The notes: generated from the sequence alone by a model not told the origin. Numbered from the stretch's first letter, positions 49,181 to 62,506 are shown. The stretch is DNA of 64,000 nt from Strongylocentrotus droebachiensis (GCA_035222895.1 JAVYIG010001047.1:1-64000); one strand, 5' to 3'. Numbers and translations: made by a program.

Positions 49181-50509
49181 TTATATAGAATGTCCATCTT
49201 TTTTTCTGAAGTTTTGACACTGTCGGACATGCTTGCCTGTGACACCCTGGGGAGCCCCTGGGGAGACCTGTATGATCAGACATCTTACATTTCAGAGTAA
49301 ACAAAGGGAAATGTTTCAGCAAATAGCTCTCGAGATGGGCGTCAACAAATACTTGAGATCAGCTGTTTGTAGATCAAGCTTTCTGCATACATGAAGAGGC
49401 CCCCGGGCACCTGGCCTGTCCAATATGAACACTACTTGATACTTATGTACATTATGTACATGTATTGGCCACTTCACATGTTACAGTGATGCAAATATAT
49501 GCCTCGTTCACACACACATGTACATTGTACAGTGTATGTACTTGTAGCTTGGTATTAAACTGCTGTTATCCATCGCAGTTTAGAGATTTCTTGTTTTCTA
49601 AATTAATCATTTTTTCGTCCTCAAATTAGCAACAGTTAAGCTCATTTTCCACTCCTTCATAATGTGAAAAATAAAAAATGTATTTATTAAATGAACCAAT
49701 GTTTGATAAAGAAAATTGCAAGATATTGAACTGAAGAAGTGCTAATTTGTACACAACAAAATTGGTTATATGATTGAAACCACATTGCAAATTTTGAGAC
49801 TTTAATGATTAGTTGCAACAAGTCGCTCTCATTCGAGAACAGCACAATTTACTGCATTGGAAAAAGATTACAAATTATTTGTGATTCTTTGTGTTTTTGC
49901 TCATTTACAATGTGTAGCATTCTGAACCAAAAGACACTGGACAAAAATTCAAAGGATAAACTTTCCTGCTCTGGGTTACACATAGAAATTAGAAATGGTT
50001 CATTTTTCTGCAGAATTTTGTTTGTTCCCAGTTGTTTCCAAAGTTATATCTGAAACGGGATGATTTGTTTAATGCATGACCCTTGTGTACAAAGAGGTAC
50101 TACAATTGGACACTACAAGTGTCCATGTAAACGAGGGAAAGTCTGACTGTAAACAGCTACTGAGGATGCTTGAATTCTAATAAGAAGTGAACAAAAACAC
50201 CCTTCGTATATTCTCTTGAGGCCTTTTTCTCCTTCTGTAAAAGAAAGATTTCTGACGTGTATGTTTTTTATGGTTTGTTTCCAGAGCATCTTTTGTTCAT
50301 TTTTTCGTTTCCAAACAGCTTTTGGAGCTTTCCAGAGAGAAACTTTATGCTCTCTTATGTCTTATTTTTTTCTTCAACTGCATATTTTTTATGTGATATT
50401 ACGTAGATCAGCTACTTTATAGAGCACTCTTCGTCGACTAGGCTAATACAGTGCTTCAAAACAGGACTCTTTTCTATGTTTTCATTTAAAATGTCATTTT
50501 TAACTTTGG

Positions 50510-50600
50510 AGATAGAGAGAGAGTGCTCAGTGAGAAAAAGAGAAAGAGAGAGAGAGAGAGAAAAAAAGAGAGAGGGAGAGGGAGAGAGAGAGAGGGAGAA

Positions 50601-50633
<33 letters not shown>

Positions 50634-50656
50634 GAGAGAGGGGGGGGGGGGGGGGA
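50510..50656. repeat. (GA)n microsatellite ending in a G run
   Basis: GA repeats with GGGA and AAAA interruptions, then a run of about 15 G. All frames across it are low complexity. Confidence 0.9.
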
Positions 50657-50954
50657 CCAAAAGAGGGGATTAACAGAGTCATGGCCCTTAGTGATTCTGA
50701 ACAGACCACAATTAAAGTTTCTCTAATGATCAATATTCTAGGGCAGTAGTTTGCGAATGAAGCCCAAATTACTGAAGAGCTTCTGCGTAAATAAGATTGG
50801 CTACATTTATTCATTAAGTTGTTTGGGTATCTTATCATTGACATTACCTTCAACTCTTCAGGTGTGTCTGTCTGGACATTTATAGACAAGGGTCAAAGAA
50901 CTTATGATGTCTGGAAAAGTTTAACAAACTTTTAGTTGAATACAATGTACAATT

Positions 50955-51050
50955 AACTAGTGCTGTAGCTCGGAACCCAAAACCCGGACCCGGCCCGGTC
51001 CGGCAATTTTCCAAATTTCTTAACGGGACCCGGAATGGTCCGGTAACCCG
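50955..51050. repeat. CCCGG-rich element fragment
   Basis: Dense CCCGGACCCGGCCCGGTCCGG words with an inner inverted GGTCCGG. Such blocks occur at ends of hAT-like elements, but no partner end was found. Confidence 0.3.
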
Positions 51051-51517
51051 GAGATAATATTGACTTTTAAAAAGGCTATTAAAAGTCTACTCTCTACAAC
51101 ACATCTTGTGTGACCTACTGTCTACTGACCGCAATATTTTTTATCCTGCTGTCTACCAGCCAGGATTCAAGACAGTTACAATAAGTCCCAGGTCAACATG
51201 TAATCTAGACCTCTCCCTAAGATGAAGCCAGCTGGGTATTATATAAGGCTAGGCATTCACCACTTCTCAAAATACAGAAGTACACTCCCTGTAAGAGCGC
51301 CCATCCCACATGCTTTACTATGATTGGTCCGTTCATACCCTGTATTTTTAAATTACATGTACATGTACATTGCAAAATTATAAAGTGCAGTAGAGTATGT
51401 TCACATACAGTAGTAGCTGCGCTGTTTTAAGGGACATATTATGATTTTCCTTGCTCCGTTCTCACTCCAGGCAACAGTAGCATTATTTGAGAAACAATAT
51501 AACGATACCCATATTAA

Positions 51518-51865
<348 letters not shown>

Positions 51866-52299
51866 TGATATTAATCACAAATTATTTACGATTGATATTA
51901 ATTGCAATGTCCATACAACTATAAGAGATAGGGGACTGCAACCTTGCGATTGATTAGAAGACTTGCGATTGATTTGGATCAATCACAACTCTTTACAAGA
52001 TGGCTCCCAGAAATAACCGTTATTAGTCAATGGTCATATCAGGAGATGTTCTTTTTTGGATGAAACAAATGGCTGATACTGGATACATTGCACAGAATCG
52101 CTCATCAACAACTTGTGCTCTGGTGATAAATACTCTGTTGTTTATTTCATTCATGAATCATGAGTATACCGTTATTAACGGTATATAAACCGCCCTCGTG
52201 TACTAACCGCACCCCTCTTTTTTCGCCCCGGCAGCAAGCCAGGTCCGTGTTGAAAAACCCAGGCGGGAAGGCCTTTCATTTAAGTGCGAGGTGCAGCTG

Positions 52300-52480
52300 A
52301 ATGTGTAAGATCATTAATGTAAATCAAAAAACAGTAGAGGACCTAGGATAGAACCTTGTGGTACACCATGTAATAGACAAAAAATTGAAGGAATTATTAT
52401 TATAAACTACATATTGAGATCTATCAGAAAGATTACTTTCAAACCAATATGACAGACAAATTTGAGTGTTCTAGTTTCCG
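52300..52480 (-). pseudogene. LINE reverse-transcriptase fragment, frameshifted
   Basis: On the minus strand 52367-52326 reads GVPQGSILGPLLF, the conserved block of non-LTR retrotransposon reverse transcriptases, followed after a frame change by IYINDL (52325-52308). Upstream on the minus strand, again in another frame, is WFESNLSDRSQYVVYN (52446 downward), which fits the block before it in the same family. At least two frameshifts break it. It is a dead LINE piece in intron 2, of a CR1, L2 or Jockey-type clade that cannot be fixed from this much. Confidence 0.8.
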
Positions 52481-52532
52481 AGTGGTGAGTCAACACACCG
52501 ATTACTGAGCTGGGAGACATAGCCAGGCATAG

Positions 52533-53034
<502 letters not shown>

Positions 53035-53385
53035 AGTAGAGGTGTTGTGGTAGAGTTGTTTAAGCACTTGAATTGAAATTTAAGAGGTTGTGGGTTCCGC
53101 CCCCAACACAGCACTAATAAACGTCTTTTAGCAAGGCATTGATCTACATTTGCCTCTCCATACCCAGGAGAAAAATGGGGACCTAGAAGGATGATGAAAT
53201 CCTTTGTGTTAGTAATTGCCATATGCCCTCACGGTGACCATATGGTAGGAATATTCCCCAGGGAGTGGAGATGGTGCACACTGTGCATGGTGAATGAATT
53301 CAATGACCAGGGTAACAATATCTGTAAGGCACTTTGAGACGGTATTTGGTGTTAAGCGCTATATAAATCCTGGTTATTATTTATT
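53035..53385 (+). mobile_element. tRNA-derived SINE
   Basis: The head has an A-box-like GTGGTAGAGTTGTTTAAGC (about 53048-53066) and a B-box-like GGTTGTGGGTTCC (53086-53098). The body is shared with the truncated copy at 47240-47462. The tail GGCACTTTGAGACGGT and AAGCGCTATATAAATCCTGG is typical of a widespread family of animal SINE tails. It is intronic and not a tRNA gene. Confidence 0.75.
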
Positions 53386-53639
53386 CTTCAGCTATTTGAT
53401 TTTAAATCCTTCTATGCCACGAGCTTGAAGTCCTTCCATCACACCCCACCCCTAAAAAAGAGGAGGTTTTTAAACATTGTGTTGTTTGTTAGGACCAAGA
53501 ATAAGCCAGAAGCAACCTGAAATCAGCCTGAAACATAAGATCTTCTATGTACACTGTACATGGCTGACTACTATGCCTGTGTTATAGGAATGGTGCCTTC
53601 ACAGAATAAAGTGTACCTGCCAACTTTTCATAGCAAAAA

Positions 53640-53858
53640 TTAGCAATAGAGTGCAATTTGTGTACTATGTGTGATACAAATGGAATGGCTACTTTATGCT
53701 GGCCTTCAAACTAATAAATAAAACCTAGATCTTTCTTTTTTTAAATACTCTGAACTCTTTTGAGTTAAAGTACACAAATTGCACTCTATTTCTAATATAT
53801 TCCTGAGAGGTTTTCTTGATTAAAAGCAACTTAATATCAGGGTGGACATACCCTTTAA
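53640..53858. repeat. Inverted repeat with a family B MITE end
   Basis: AATAGAGTGCAATTTGTGTA near 53645 is inverted near 53771. The right border (ATCAGGGTGGACATACCCTT then TTAA at 53855-53858) matches the family B MITE terminus. It is probably a worn or truncated copy. Confidence 0.55.
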
Positions 53859-53942
53859 GTGCAGTGTTCTGCTATCATAATGTTGTGACAATTTTTTGTT
53901 GTAGGTGCAAACGGCCTTGTGTCGAATGAGGTTTAATCCATA

Positions 53943-54105
53943 ATTCAGTCGTTCTTTCCTGGGGACATCGATCCGCAAGTTTTCTCCACTGCGTACGGTC
54001 TTAGGCTTTGATTTTGCTTGATTCCATGTTGTATTTCCCTCTTTTTTTTAAGGTCATTGTCTATTGTTTTCCTCCATGTAGTAATTGATTTTCTTTTTGC
54101 CTCTC
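53943..54105 (-). pseudogene. LINE ORF2 C-terminal remnant, frameshifted
   Basis: On the minus strand near 54105 the frame reads RKSITTWRKTIDNDL, and after a frame change DRTQWRKLADRCPQERTTE and a stop at about 53944. This pair (GRPRxTWRRTIExDL ... DRxxWRxLVAALCP) is the usual C-terminus of LINE polyproteins of the RTE/L2-like kind. The frame break shows it is inactive. Confidence 0.65.
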
Positions 54106-54235
54106 TAATTGTTTTTTTTATGGTAAAAATAAAAAAAAAAATCCTAAATGCTCAATAGACTGCTTTTATTTATTAACAACTAACAGGGAATTTATAAGCT
54201 TAGCTTTTTACTAGATTCTCCCATATTTCACTACA

Positions 54236-54747
<512 letters not shown>

Positions 54748-55127
54748 TAGCTATTTGGTCCCGATTTATGTTTCTTGAGAAAATGACATATTAAAGACTA
54801 CATCTAAAAGTATTTGACACAGGCCCCAATTCGACCAGTTCACCTTTCATTTCTTGGGTTAAAAAAAAAAAAAAATCTAATTTACAAGGGGTATGAGTAA
54901 TTCAGTTGTTCACTGTAGGCTTACAAGTATGTCGTGAGCAAGTGCACTTATTTAAAACGCTTTGATGAGTTATTTGTTACGACAAACGACAGAATCTAAA
55001 TTATTTTTTCTAAAGGAGAGTACTTTTTTTGCAAAAGTGCAACCCTACTTTTCGTACAGTACAACTGTAATCATACACGTATTGGGATGAACTGGAGCTA
55101 AAAGATCTAGGTCACTTGTCTTTGAGG

Positions 55128-55245
55128 AGAGAGGCTAAGAGAGGTAGATATAAGGAGAGAGAGAGAGTGAGAGCGAAAGGGGGGGGGGGGAGAGAGACAG
55201 AGAGACAGAGAGACCGAGAGTTAGAGAGACAGAGACGGAAAAGAA
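55128..55245. repeat. (GA)n microsatellite in intron 4
   Basis: GA/GACAGA repeat with a short G run. The surrounding phrase (GAGAGTACTTTTTTTGCAAAAGTGCAACCC...GTCACTTGTCTTT, 55016-55122) recurs at 62018-62120, where it also precedes a GA array. Confidence 0.85.
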
Positions 55246-55422
55246 GATAAATCTATTTATTACAAAAAAATCTTTGTATAGTATACAATTTAAATAAAGT
55301 TGTGAGGTTATCACAATGGGGTACTTGTATACTACTTTCATGATATTGTTTGTCTTTTGTCTTGAATGAGGAGCCTTAAAACAACTGAAGAAATTGATTG
55401 TGTTACTGTCTTACTCTATTGA

Positions 55423-55617
<195 letters not shown>

Positions 55618-55758
55618 TAAGTAAGTGCTAGTGTAGTGCTAAAACTCCTCAGAAGCATGATAATTCAGTGTATACTCTATGCTTCGTCAGCCATTTGTGG
55701 AATACTGTAAAATAAGAAAGTAGCATTCTTGAAATGTTCACCAAATCGATCAAGTTTG

Positions 55759-55825
55759 TTACACAACACAAGAGCTAGGGTGTTAAAACCAGGCCAGTTT
55801 AGAATACCATTCTTTATATCTAAAG
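55759..55825 (+). pseudogene. Partial exon 5 copy 1
   Basis: 67 nt, open in the exon 5 frame: LHNTRARVLKPGQF then RIPFFISK, with one extra codon relative to the exon. The donor AAAG|GTAAGT is kept. The first half of the exon and any acceptor with a pyrimidine tract are missing, so it should not be spliced in as a normal exon. Confidence 0.85.
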
Positions 55826-55979
55826 GTAAGTCTTGGTGCTAAGTCGTGGTGCTAGTGTAGTGCTAAGACACCTCAACAGGGTGTTAAATGAGTGTATACT
55901 CTGTGCTTCGTCAGTCATTTGTGGAATACTGTGAAATAAATTAGCATGCATGAAATGTTCACCTATTTGATTTAGTTTG

Positions 55980-56043
55980 TTAAACAACATAAGAGCCAGG
56001 GTGTTACCAGGCCAGTTTAGAATACCATTCTTCATGTCTGAAG
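55980..56043 (+). pseudogene. Partial exon 5 copy 2
   Basis: 64 nt, the same length as the matching part of the real exon: LNNIRARVLPGQF then RIPFFMSE. It is open, phase-compatible with exon 6, and keeps GAAG|GTAAGT. It has Pro where the real exon has Ser. No clear acceptor precedes it. Confidence 0.85.
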
Positions 56044-56196
56044 GTAAGTGCTGGTGCTAAGTAAAGTGCTAGTGTAGTGCTAAAACGCCTCAATAGCGTG
56101 TTAAATGAGTGTATACCCTGTGCTTAGCATTCATTTGTGGAACACTGTAAAGTATGAAACTTCATGTAGCATGTATGAAATATATGATTAAGTTTG

Positions 56197-56263
56197 TTAC
56201 TACGTAGCACAAGAGCCAGGTTGTTACCAGGCCAGTTTAAAATACCATTCTTTATATCTGAAG
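56197..56263 (+). pseudogene. Partial exon 5 copy 3
   Basis: 67 nt, open: LLRSTRARLLPGQF then KIPFFISE, with one extra codon. The donor GAAG|GTAAGT is kept. It is the most diverged of the three, and no acceptor is seen before it. Confidence 0.8.
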
Positions 56264-56340
56264 GTAAGTCTAAGGTGCTTAGGTAGTGCTAGTGTCGTGT
56301 TGAGTTGCCTTAGAAGCATGGTAATTGAGTGGATACCATC

Positions 56341-57037
56341 AATGTCAGTGGGTTATTTTGCGATAAAACTAATCAAATACTTGGTCCATGCTATAAAGCA
56401 AGGCAAAAGCATACCCATACAGTATGCAATTGATCAACAACTTGCAGCAACGAATGGAAACAAAGCCAAGTTCATCATGGCATAAAATCTACTGTAACTT
56501 GGTTATACACGTATATAAAAAAAGGCATTGGAAAATGATAGGAGAAAAAAGATCCAAAGGGGCTGCTGATATTTGTCTCATGCATGCCATTAAAATATTG
56601 AATAGTGCGGTATGATAACAAAATGGTCAGCAAAGTTGAATACAGCGATATGAATTTTTTTTAGAGGGCAAACAAAAAACGGACAAAATTCTGAGAATGA
56701 TATGAAAGAACAAAAGAGGAAGCTGAATGGATTTGGGTGAGAAAGAAGATTAATTTCTATGAAGTCTTTTGAAACGGAGAATAACAACAATTGCTATTAT
56801 CCTTCACCAAATTTAAGCTCGTTCACGTATGTCGCAAAAACCACAGTTCCTTTGTTTGTGTGTACTGTAAAATGAAAAGCAAATGGGATAGAAAAAAATG
56901 ATTGCGTTCAACTATTAAAGGTCTAAAACACCCACTCACTTTTATCTGTATGGTGTTAGATACAAAAATGTTAAAGTGCAGTATGCTTTGAAAGCTCCAG
57001 TTGTAAACTGCAGCATTTTACTACATGTGAACGAGCC
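56341..57037. other. Intron 5 DNA, nothing recognised
   Basis: AT-rich sequence after the exon 5 copies and before the family C MITE. Short open frames on both strands have no recognisable domain. Confidence 0.4.
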
Positions 57038-57452
57038 TTAAAGGTAAAGATCAGTTTTGGAAACGCCCCCCTCTCAAAAAATGAAATGGAAGCTCTTATC
57101 ACCAATCATGTGAAAGAATATGTTTTGACTAATACATGTACGTGATGATACAAATTTTGCAGAGAAACCGCCTACTAATTGATATATTTGGTAAATCATT
57201 ATATCTATTATGACCTGATAGATATTGCGCATGTGTCACGTACTTGTCGCGTAGTCCCCATAGACATCTTGCTGTGTACAGTGCTTGTAACTTTACCAAG
57301 ACTGAGCCAAATTTCTTAACATTTGATGATTCCAGAACCTTGCAGTACACACCACTACTCATATATGCTAGATGATCAACCTTTTCTGATCAATTTTCAC
57401 AACAATTCTTTCACAGTGCAATCGCATGAGCAGAACTGGTCTTTATCTTTAA
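57038..57452. mobile_element. TTAA-flanked MITE, family C, copy 3
   Basis: Opens TTAAAGGTAAAGATCAGT and ends TGGTCTTTATCTTTAA. Its last TTAA (57449-57452) is the first TTAA of the THAP transposon. Slightly longer than the other copies owing to small insertions near 57135 and 57230. Confidence 0.8.
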
Positions 57453-57686
57453 AGGACAAGTCCACTCGAATTTTTAAAAATCATAGCATGTTGTAAATAA
57501 ATCAAAGGTTAAAACTGCCAAATATCACTGCTGTACTTCAATCGGTTGATTTTTAAGAGCGATTTCTATTTCGGTTATTTCTAGCAAAACATTTAAATTT
57601 GCCGCACCGATGTCAGATTGTTGATCACGTGATGTGACGTATGGTCCTCACAACTAAGCGCATGACTTACATTCTGACTAGTCAAG

Positions 57687-58045
57687 ATGCCGCTGTGCCA
57701 GGCGTACGGGTGTTCCAATCGGCCAGGGTATGGGAGTAAAAAAAGTTTCTTTAGCATCCCAAACCCATTGAAAGACAGGGAAAGATGTTCTCAGTGGTTG
57801 AACAATATTGGGACGAACAAGTTTAATATACGGACATATCAATTTAGCAAAAATAGAGTCGTTTGCGAGGACCACTTCGAGGCTGATTGTTTTCAGGAAT
57901 TCGGGCGAAGGTGATGAAGTACGAGGCCCGAATGAAACTACTACTAAAACCCGATGCCATTCCTACCATCTTCTTCCACCGTCCTTAACCACCATCCAAG
58001 AGGAAATCAACAACACGACGTCGGGAAGAGTCTGAGCGTCAAAAG
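57687..58045 (+). pseudogene. THAP zinc-finger exon, frameshifted and with an in-frame stop
   Basis: An ATG at 57687 (context GTCAAGATGC) opens a C2CH THAP finger: C4-x4-C9, the FFSIP block (21-25), W37, then C60-x2-H63. The frame runs into a stop at 57912. In the -1 frame from 57911 the expected C-terminal THAP motif follows (LLLKPDAIPTIF, containing the AVPTIF-type box), then a TAA at 57986, then a basic stretch (PPSKRKSTTRRREESERQK) ending at 58045 in AAG|GTAATG, a possible donor. So one frameshift and one stop break an otherwise complete domain. THAP domains bind DNA; here it would recognise transposon ends. It is not an exon of the kinase. Confidence 0.8.
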
Positions 58046-58557
58046 GTAATGTTCTTACAAAAATATGATGAAGTAAACAATTAAAAAGTACATCCACAAA
58101 CGTACGTAGATCTTGGCTTCATTCAGTAACCGTATCGTACGCGATGCCTGCGTGCCCGGTCCGCTCAGGCGTAGATCTACAGCGTCGTAGGTCTATGCGT
58201 GCGGCCGTGCCATGTGCATGTTGCTGCTAGTCAATATAATACAACCTACCGGTACAAACAATGCGCCAGAAATGATCATTTACACTCGTCTAAATTATAG
58301 GTTGACTATAGCGCTGTGGTAAATATGACAAAACAGATGACAGATGACAAAATACTAGCTTTCCTGAGATACATGTTTTCCAGACTAAAGCGCAAATTAT
58401 TTGTGAGGGTGTACTTACTTCTGTGGAATACTGTTCTGCCTTCTGGTCAACCCAAACCTTACAGCCAGCCACAGAAATAAGCAACAATTCCTTGTGCGAG
58501 TTGTATATAGATCTATTATGATTATGAACAGAGCAGAATTAAAACAAAAAGCCGAAG

Positions 58558-58752
58558 TTAAAGGCCCACTGCACTACTTGTAGCTACTTGCGCCCTCTAT
58601 ATAACAAACCATGCCTAATCGGTGACCATTGGTCCCCCATGATCCTCTTTTTCTTATGTTAACTGAGAGCTGAGTTGATGAGATAACCACCTGTCCAGTG
58701 ACCTTGCAGGGCAGTCTAATCCCTCCTGTAAACTATGGCAGATACGCTTTAA
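58558..58752 (+). mobile_element. TTAA-flanked MITE, family H, nested in the THAP transposon
   Basis: TTAA at 58558-58561 and 58749-58752. The left end is TTAAAGGCCCACTGCACTAC and the right end GGCAGATACGCTTTAA. It matches 52841-53034 closely. Being inside the larger element, it inserted later. Confidence 0.8.
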
Positions 58753-58971
58753 ACACTTACATTTTAGAACTTGTGCACATCTTGAAAAATGAAGGGAAAA
58801 CTTCATGAATCTGACACCTGTAACTTGTTTTCATTTAAAAAATAAATTTGAAAGCAAGCCAGTTTTGGCTACCATAAATGGCTAGCTACTTTGATAAGTT
58901 CTTTTCAAATCCCCATACATTGAACTAAGCCATTTTATTCTTCTTATTATTTGTTGTTGTTTTTCTGACAG

Positions 58972-59364
58972 ACGCACTTGACCATCGAAGCTTGCGGGAC
59001 TTTGACAGACATCACACATCAGTCTCCATTGCATTCCTGGATCAACATTTGCTGGACTGAGTGGACTCCAGGCCTTTGTTCGTTTTAATGGTTATTAATT
59101 CGAAGACTCATCAGCAGTTATGCTTCACGTTGCAACAAACAATCTTGAACGGGGAGTTTGGGAGAAGGACGAGAAGGATTTTGTTCAGCTTAATCCTTTC
59201 AATAAAACAAAAATCTCTGATACTCCCAAAGTTCCAAGGTGGGATTCCAGAGCTTCACACGAACAAAGCATTTATTATATTAATAGAAAACTGACTGAAC
59301 AACAATCAACAACACGCACTCAACCGTCGAAGCTTGCGGGACATTGACAGACATCAATCTTCGT
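58972..59364 (+). repeat. Direct repeat around TCGAAGCTTGCGGGAC
   Basis: About 42 bp beginning CGCACT(T/C)(G/A)ACC(A/G)TCGAAG at 58973 is repeated at 59318 with three differences. The first copy follows TTTTTCTGACAG, which could be an acceptor for the THAP gene. Short frames after both copies have no recognised domain. Confidence 0.5.
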
Positions 59365-59839
59365 TGTATGAAGTAGCATTTACCGAGGAAGAAGAAAGAA
59401 GAACTGTCACCTTTATACAATTTAACAATATTGAACTCTAATAATACTTTTATTCTCAGCGACACATTTTATGCGTGTGATGGTCTCAATATAAATGTCA
59501 AAGTCAGTTCATAAATAAAATATAAATATTAGAAAATGCAAATTTTATTCCTAGTCCTATCGCATTTATTATTAGAAGTAGTGTTAAATAATACATTTTT
59601 TGTTTTTTTGTTTACTAGGCTATTCAGAAGAAACCAGAGCTGGTTTTCTTCTGGGTTAGTTAGCATGAATTTTGATTAAAGAATGTAAATTACACAGACC
59701 TGTTAAATAATAGCCCCCCACAAAAGAAAAACAATTTTTTTTTTTTTAAAGAAATTTTTTGCAGATTTGTATTTCATCCAGAAATAGTACCTACACAGGG
59801 TAAACATAATATAAATAGTCAAGCATTGACATATTTTGA

Positions 59840-60365
59840 TACGTTGTTGATGGTGATTGTGATGGTGGTGATGGAGACGGTGGAGATGATGGTGATGATG
59901 TCAGTGGTGAAGGTGATTGATCATGATGGCTGTGGTGATGATGATAATGATGACGGTGATGATGTCAGTGGTAATGGCGATCATGATGACGATGATTATA
60001 GTGATGATGGCAAAGATGATCTTGATGGCAATGCTGATGGTGGTGATGATGAGGGTGATTATGATGGCAATGCTGGTCGTTAACGGTTGGTGGTGATGAT
60101 GGCAATTAATGGTGATGTCGGTGGTGGTGATGATCGTGATTCTTGATGGCAATGATGACGGTGATTATTATGGCGATAATGATCATGGTTATGATAATGG
60201 CGATGATGATGACGGTGATTATGATGATGGAGATGATGATCATGATGATGACGATGATGGTTGTGATTGCAATGCTTATGGTGGTGATGATGATGTAGGT
60301 GGTGACGGCGATGATGGCTATAGTGATGATGATAATGATTGTGATAATGATGTTGAAGATGAAAA
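59840..60365. repeat. GAT/GGT-rich degenerate microsatellite
   Basis: About 525 bp of GATGATGGTGATG-type repeats inside the THAP transposon. Asp/Gly frames on one strand and His frames on the other are repeat products. Confidence 0.9.
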
Positions 60366-61876
60366 TTAGAATTCTTCAGGTTATATTTGAGCCCTTCAGC
60401 CCACCGCACACTAATATTTCTATCCGAGGGTCAAACAAACTACGAAAATAAATTTTCAGATATATATATTCCGCGGGTCACTTTAAAACAAAATCAAACA
60501 GAAAAAAGAATAAGGGAAAGAATTTTGTAATATTTTATTTCCAGGAATACACATGAACTGGAGTAACACAATTGACAAAAGAACTATGAAATAAAATATT
60601 ACCATCCTCAAATGTCTGGGAATTACCAAAATAAATTCCTGTTTAAGGCTCTTCTCATTAGCTCATGGTTTACAAATATAAAAACACATTTCAGAACTTT
60701 TACAACCATGAACTTATTAGCAGGGATGGGAACAATCATATTTTCAATTTTAAATCACATTGCCCCCCCCCCAAAAAAAAAGAAGTTTGTATTTACACAA
60801 ACATACATTTCATACAAATAATGTGTCTTCTTTGTTAAAATGATATCAAAGCCTGGCCAAAAATAGCCTATATAGACACTTAAATCCCCTCTTCTGTCCC
60901 TAGAGCTGGTATTCTATATTGTACTTGATTGTACTTGTGTGCGTATCTGTGTCCAACTTTGTACTTTCCGTTCACTTCTATAAGTATGTAGCGCATGAAT
61001 ATCGTACACAACAATAAGTATGTGGGGCAATGCAAAGCCTCTACGACCGGGGGTTACACACACGAGAGTAATTCATGAATATCCTTAATCTCCGTCTATC
61101 TTCCGTGCGTGTTCACGTATAACGCGCAGACTGGTTGGACCGCGAATCGACGCAGAGTTATATATAACGTGGTATCCCCCGGTTGATCTCGATGTGAAAC
61201 GCTCGTCGATCGGCCATGTCGTATTTTCCGCCGAAGTCTATTATGCATCAGCTACTACTTTGCTAGTTCCTGACTGGTATTGAGACAAACATTGACAGGA
61301 AGTATAATATTATGTTAGGAAAATATCTACATTATGTGGTAAGCCAAAATTCAGCGAGACGCACCCCCAATAAAAATGGTTATTTAACATGTATATCCGA
61401 CTCTTCAAATATTTTTTTTTGCAAGTTTTATTTGGTGTTTTTTTCACATTTTCAAACTTCACTCACTATTTATTGAATAGTACATTATAATGTTTATAGT
61501 TCTGGCTCAATATTCATGACGAATTCAATGTCATTAAATGAATCCTGAGCATAGCAGAAAGATGAGAACTGTGCCATGTTTTTGCTTATTACGTATTCAT
61601 GAGGAGCAAAAACGTGCATACGACTTGAGTAAATACGTGCGATTTGGCGAGCGCTGTATAGTTCGCGAATGGGCATCGTCTCTAGCTCTGTGTTGTGAGG
61701 ACCCTACGTCACAAAAAATGTCGCGCGATGCATTGTGGGGGAGAACCGGCTCGATCACTAACTTGTTCTTTGCTCATTAAAACAATTAATTAAAAATAAG
61801 TCCGAGCTCCATTTTCCAAGAACAAGTTATATTTGGGCTTTTTAGATTTTTGTTAATCTAATCATTAAACCTTTTT
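60366..61876. other. Right part of the THAP transposon, no gene recognised
   Basis: AT-rich to about 61000, then a CpG-containing stretch (about 61000-61260) and AT-rich DNA again. No transposase motif could be read. The subterminal inverted motif lies at 61694-61713. Confidence 0.45.
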
Positions 61877-62017
61877 AGCCGAGTGGACTTGTCCTTTAAG
61901 AGTTTTCATAACCTTTCGTGGACAGATGATGATCTTTTCTAGAACTTGTTTTGATATTGAGATACAAAATATAAATCACTCTTCCAAAGTATTTACTTAA
62001 ATAACAGAAACCAAGAG

Positions 62018-62240
62018 GAGAGTACCTTTTTGCAAAAGTGCAACCCCACTCTTCCATCAACTGTAAACCAAAAGTGTGTTTGGATGAACTTGAGGTAGAA
62101 GATAGGTCACTTGTCTTTTAGGAGAGAGGGTGAGAGAGAGAGAGAGAGAGAAAAAGAGCAAGAGAAAGAGAGATGCAGAGAGACAGAGACAGAAGAGAAG
62201 AGAGAAATATATATATATATAGAAAAAGAGAGACAGACTG
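62018..62240. repeat. Duplicate of intron 4 repeat plus (GA)n
   Basis: 62018-62120 (GAGTACCTTTTTGCAAAAGTG, GTCACTTGTCTTT) resembles 55016-55122, and both precede GA arrays. A short (AT)n follows at 62207-62220. Confidence 0.8.
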
Positions 62241-62431
62241 GGTCATTGCCTCTTTTCAGTCTTTCCAATCTTCTGCTTCATGACTTTACTTTTGTAAGGT
62301 TTCTCTTTATATAATTAGCTGATGGGTGTATTGGGGTTTTCACTGTTACGTCATAATTAGAGCACAACATTGTTTTCAGCATCAAATAATTATGATGGAG
62401 TATGCAATTGAACCTATACTATAGGTCATTA

Positions 62432-62506
<75 letters not shown>

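Larger units (their letters stand above)
57449..61899 (+). mobile_element. Kolobok-like DNA transposon carrying a THAP domain (4.45 kb)
   Basis: The left end is TTAAAGGACAAGTCCACTCG; the right end (61880-61899) is its exact inverse. TTAA lies at both ends. A subterminal pair, GTGACGTATGGTCCTCACAA at 57636 and its inverse with one mismatch at 61694-61713, supports a single element. It carries a THAP zinc-finger coding exon at 57687 in the same orientation. TTAA targets plus a THAP-bearing protein match the Kolobok superfamily, known in sea urchins; this assignment is from memory. No DDE transposase core was recognised between 58046 and 61880, so the copy is probably inactive. It also holds a family H MITE and a GAT-rich array. 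Confidence 0.7.

Noticed and set aside
53048-53098. tRNA gene in intron 3
   Set aside because: A and B boxes belong to a SINE whose body and tail follow.
57687-58045. THAP exon as an alternative exon of the kinase
   Set aside because: It starts with its own ATG, lies within transposon ends, is broken, and THAP fingers are not part of SIK kinases.
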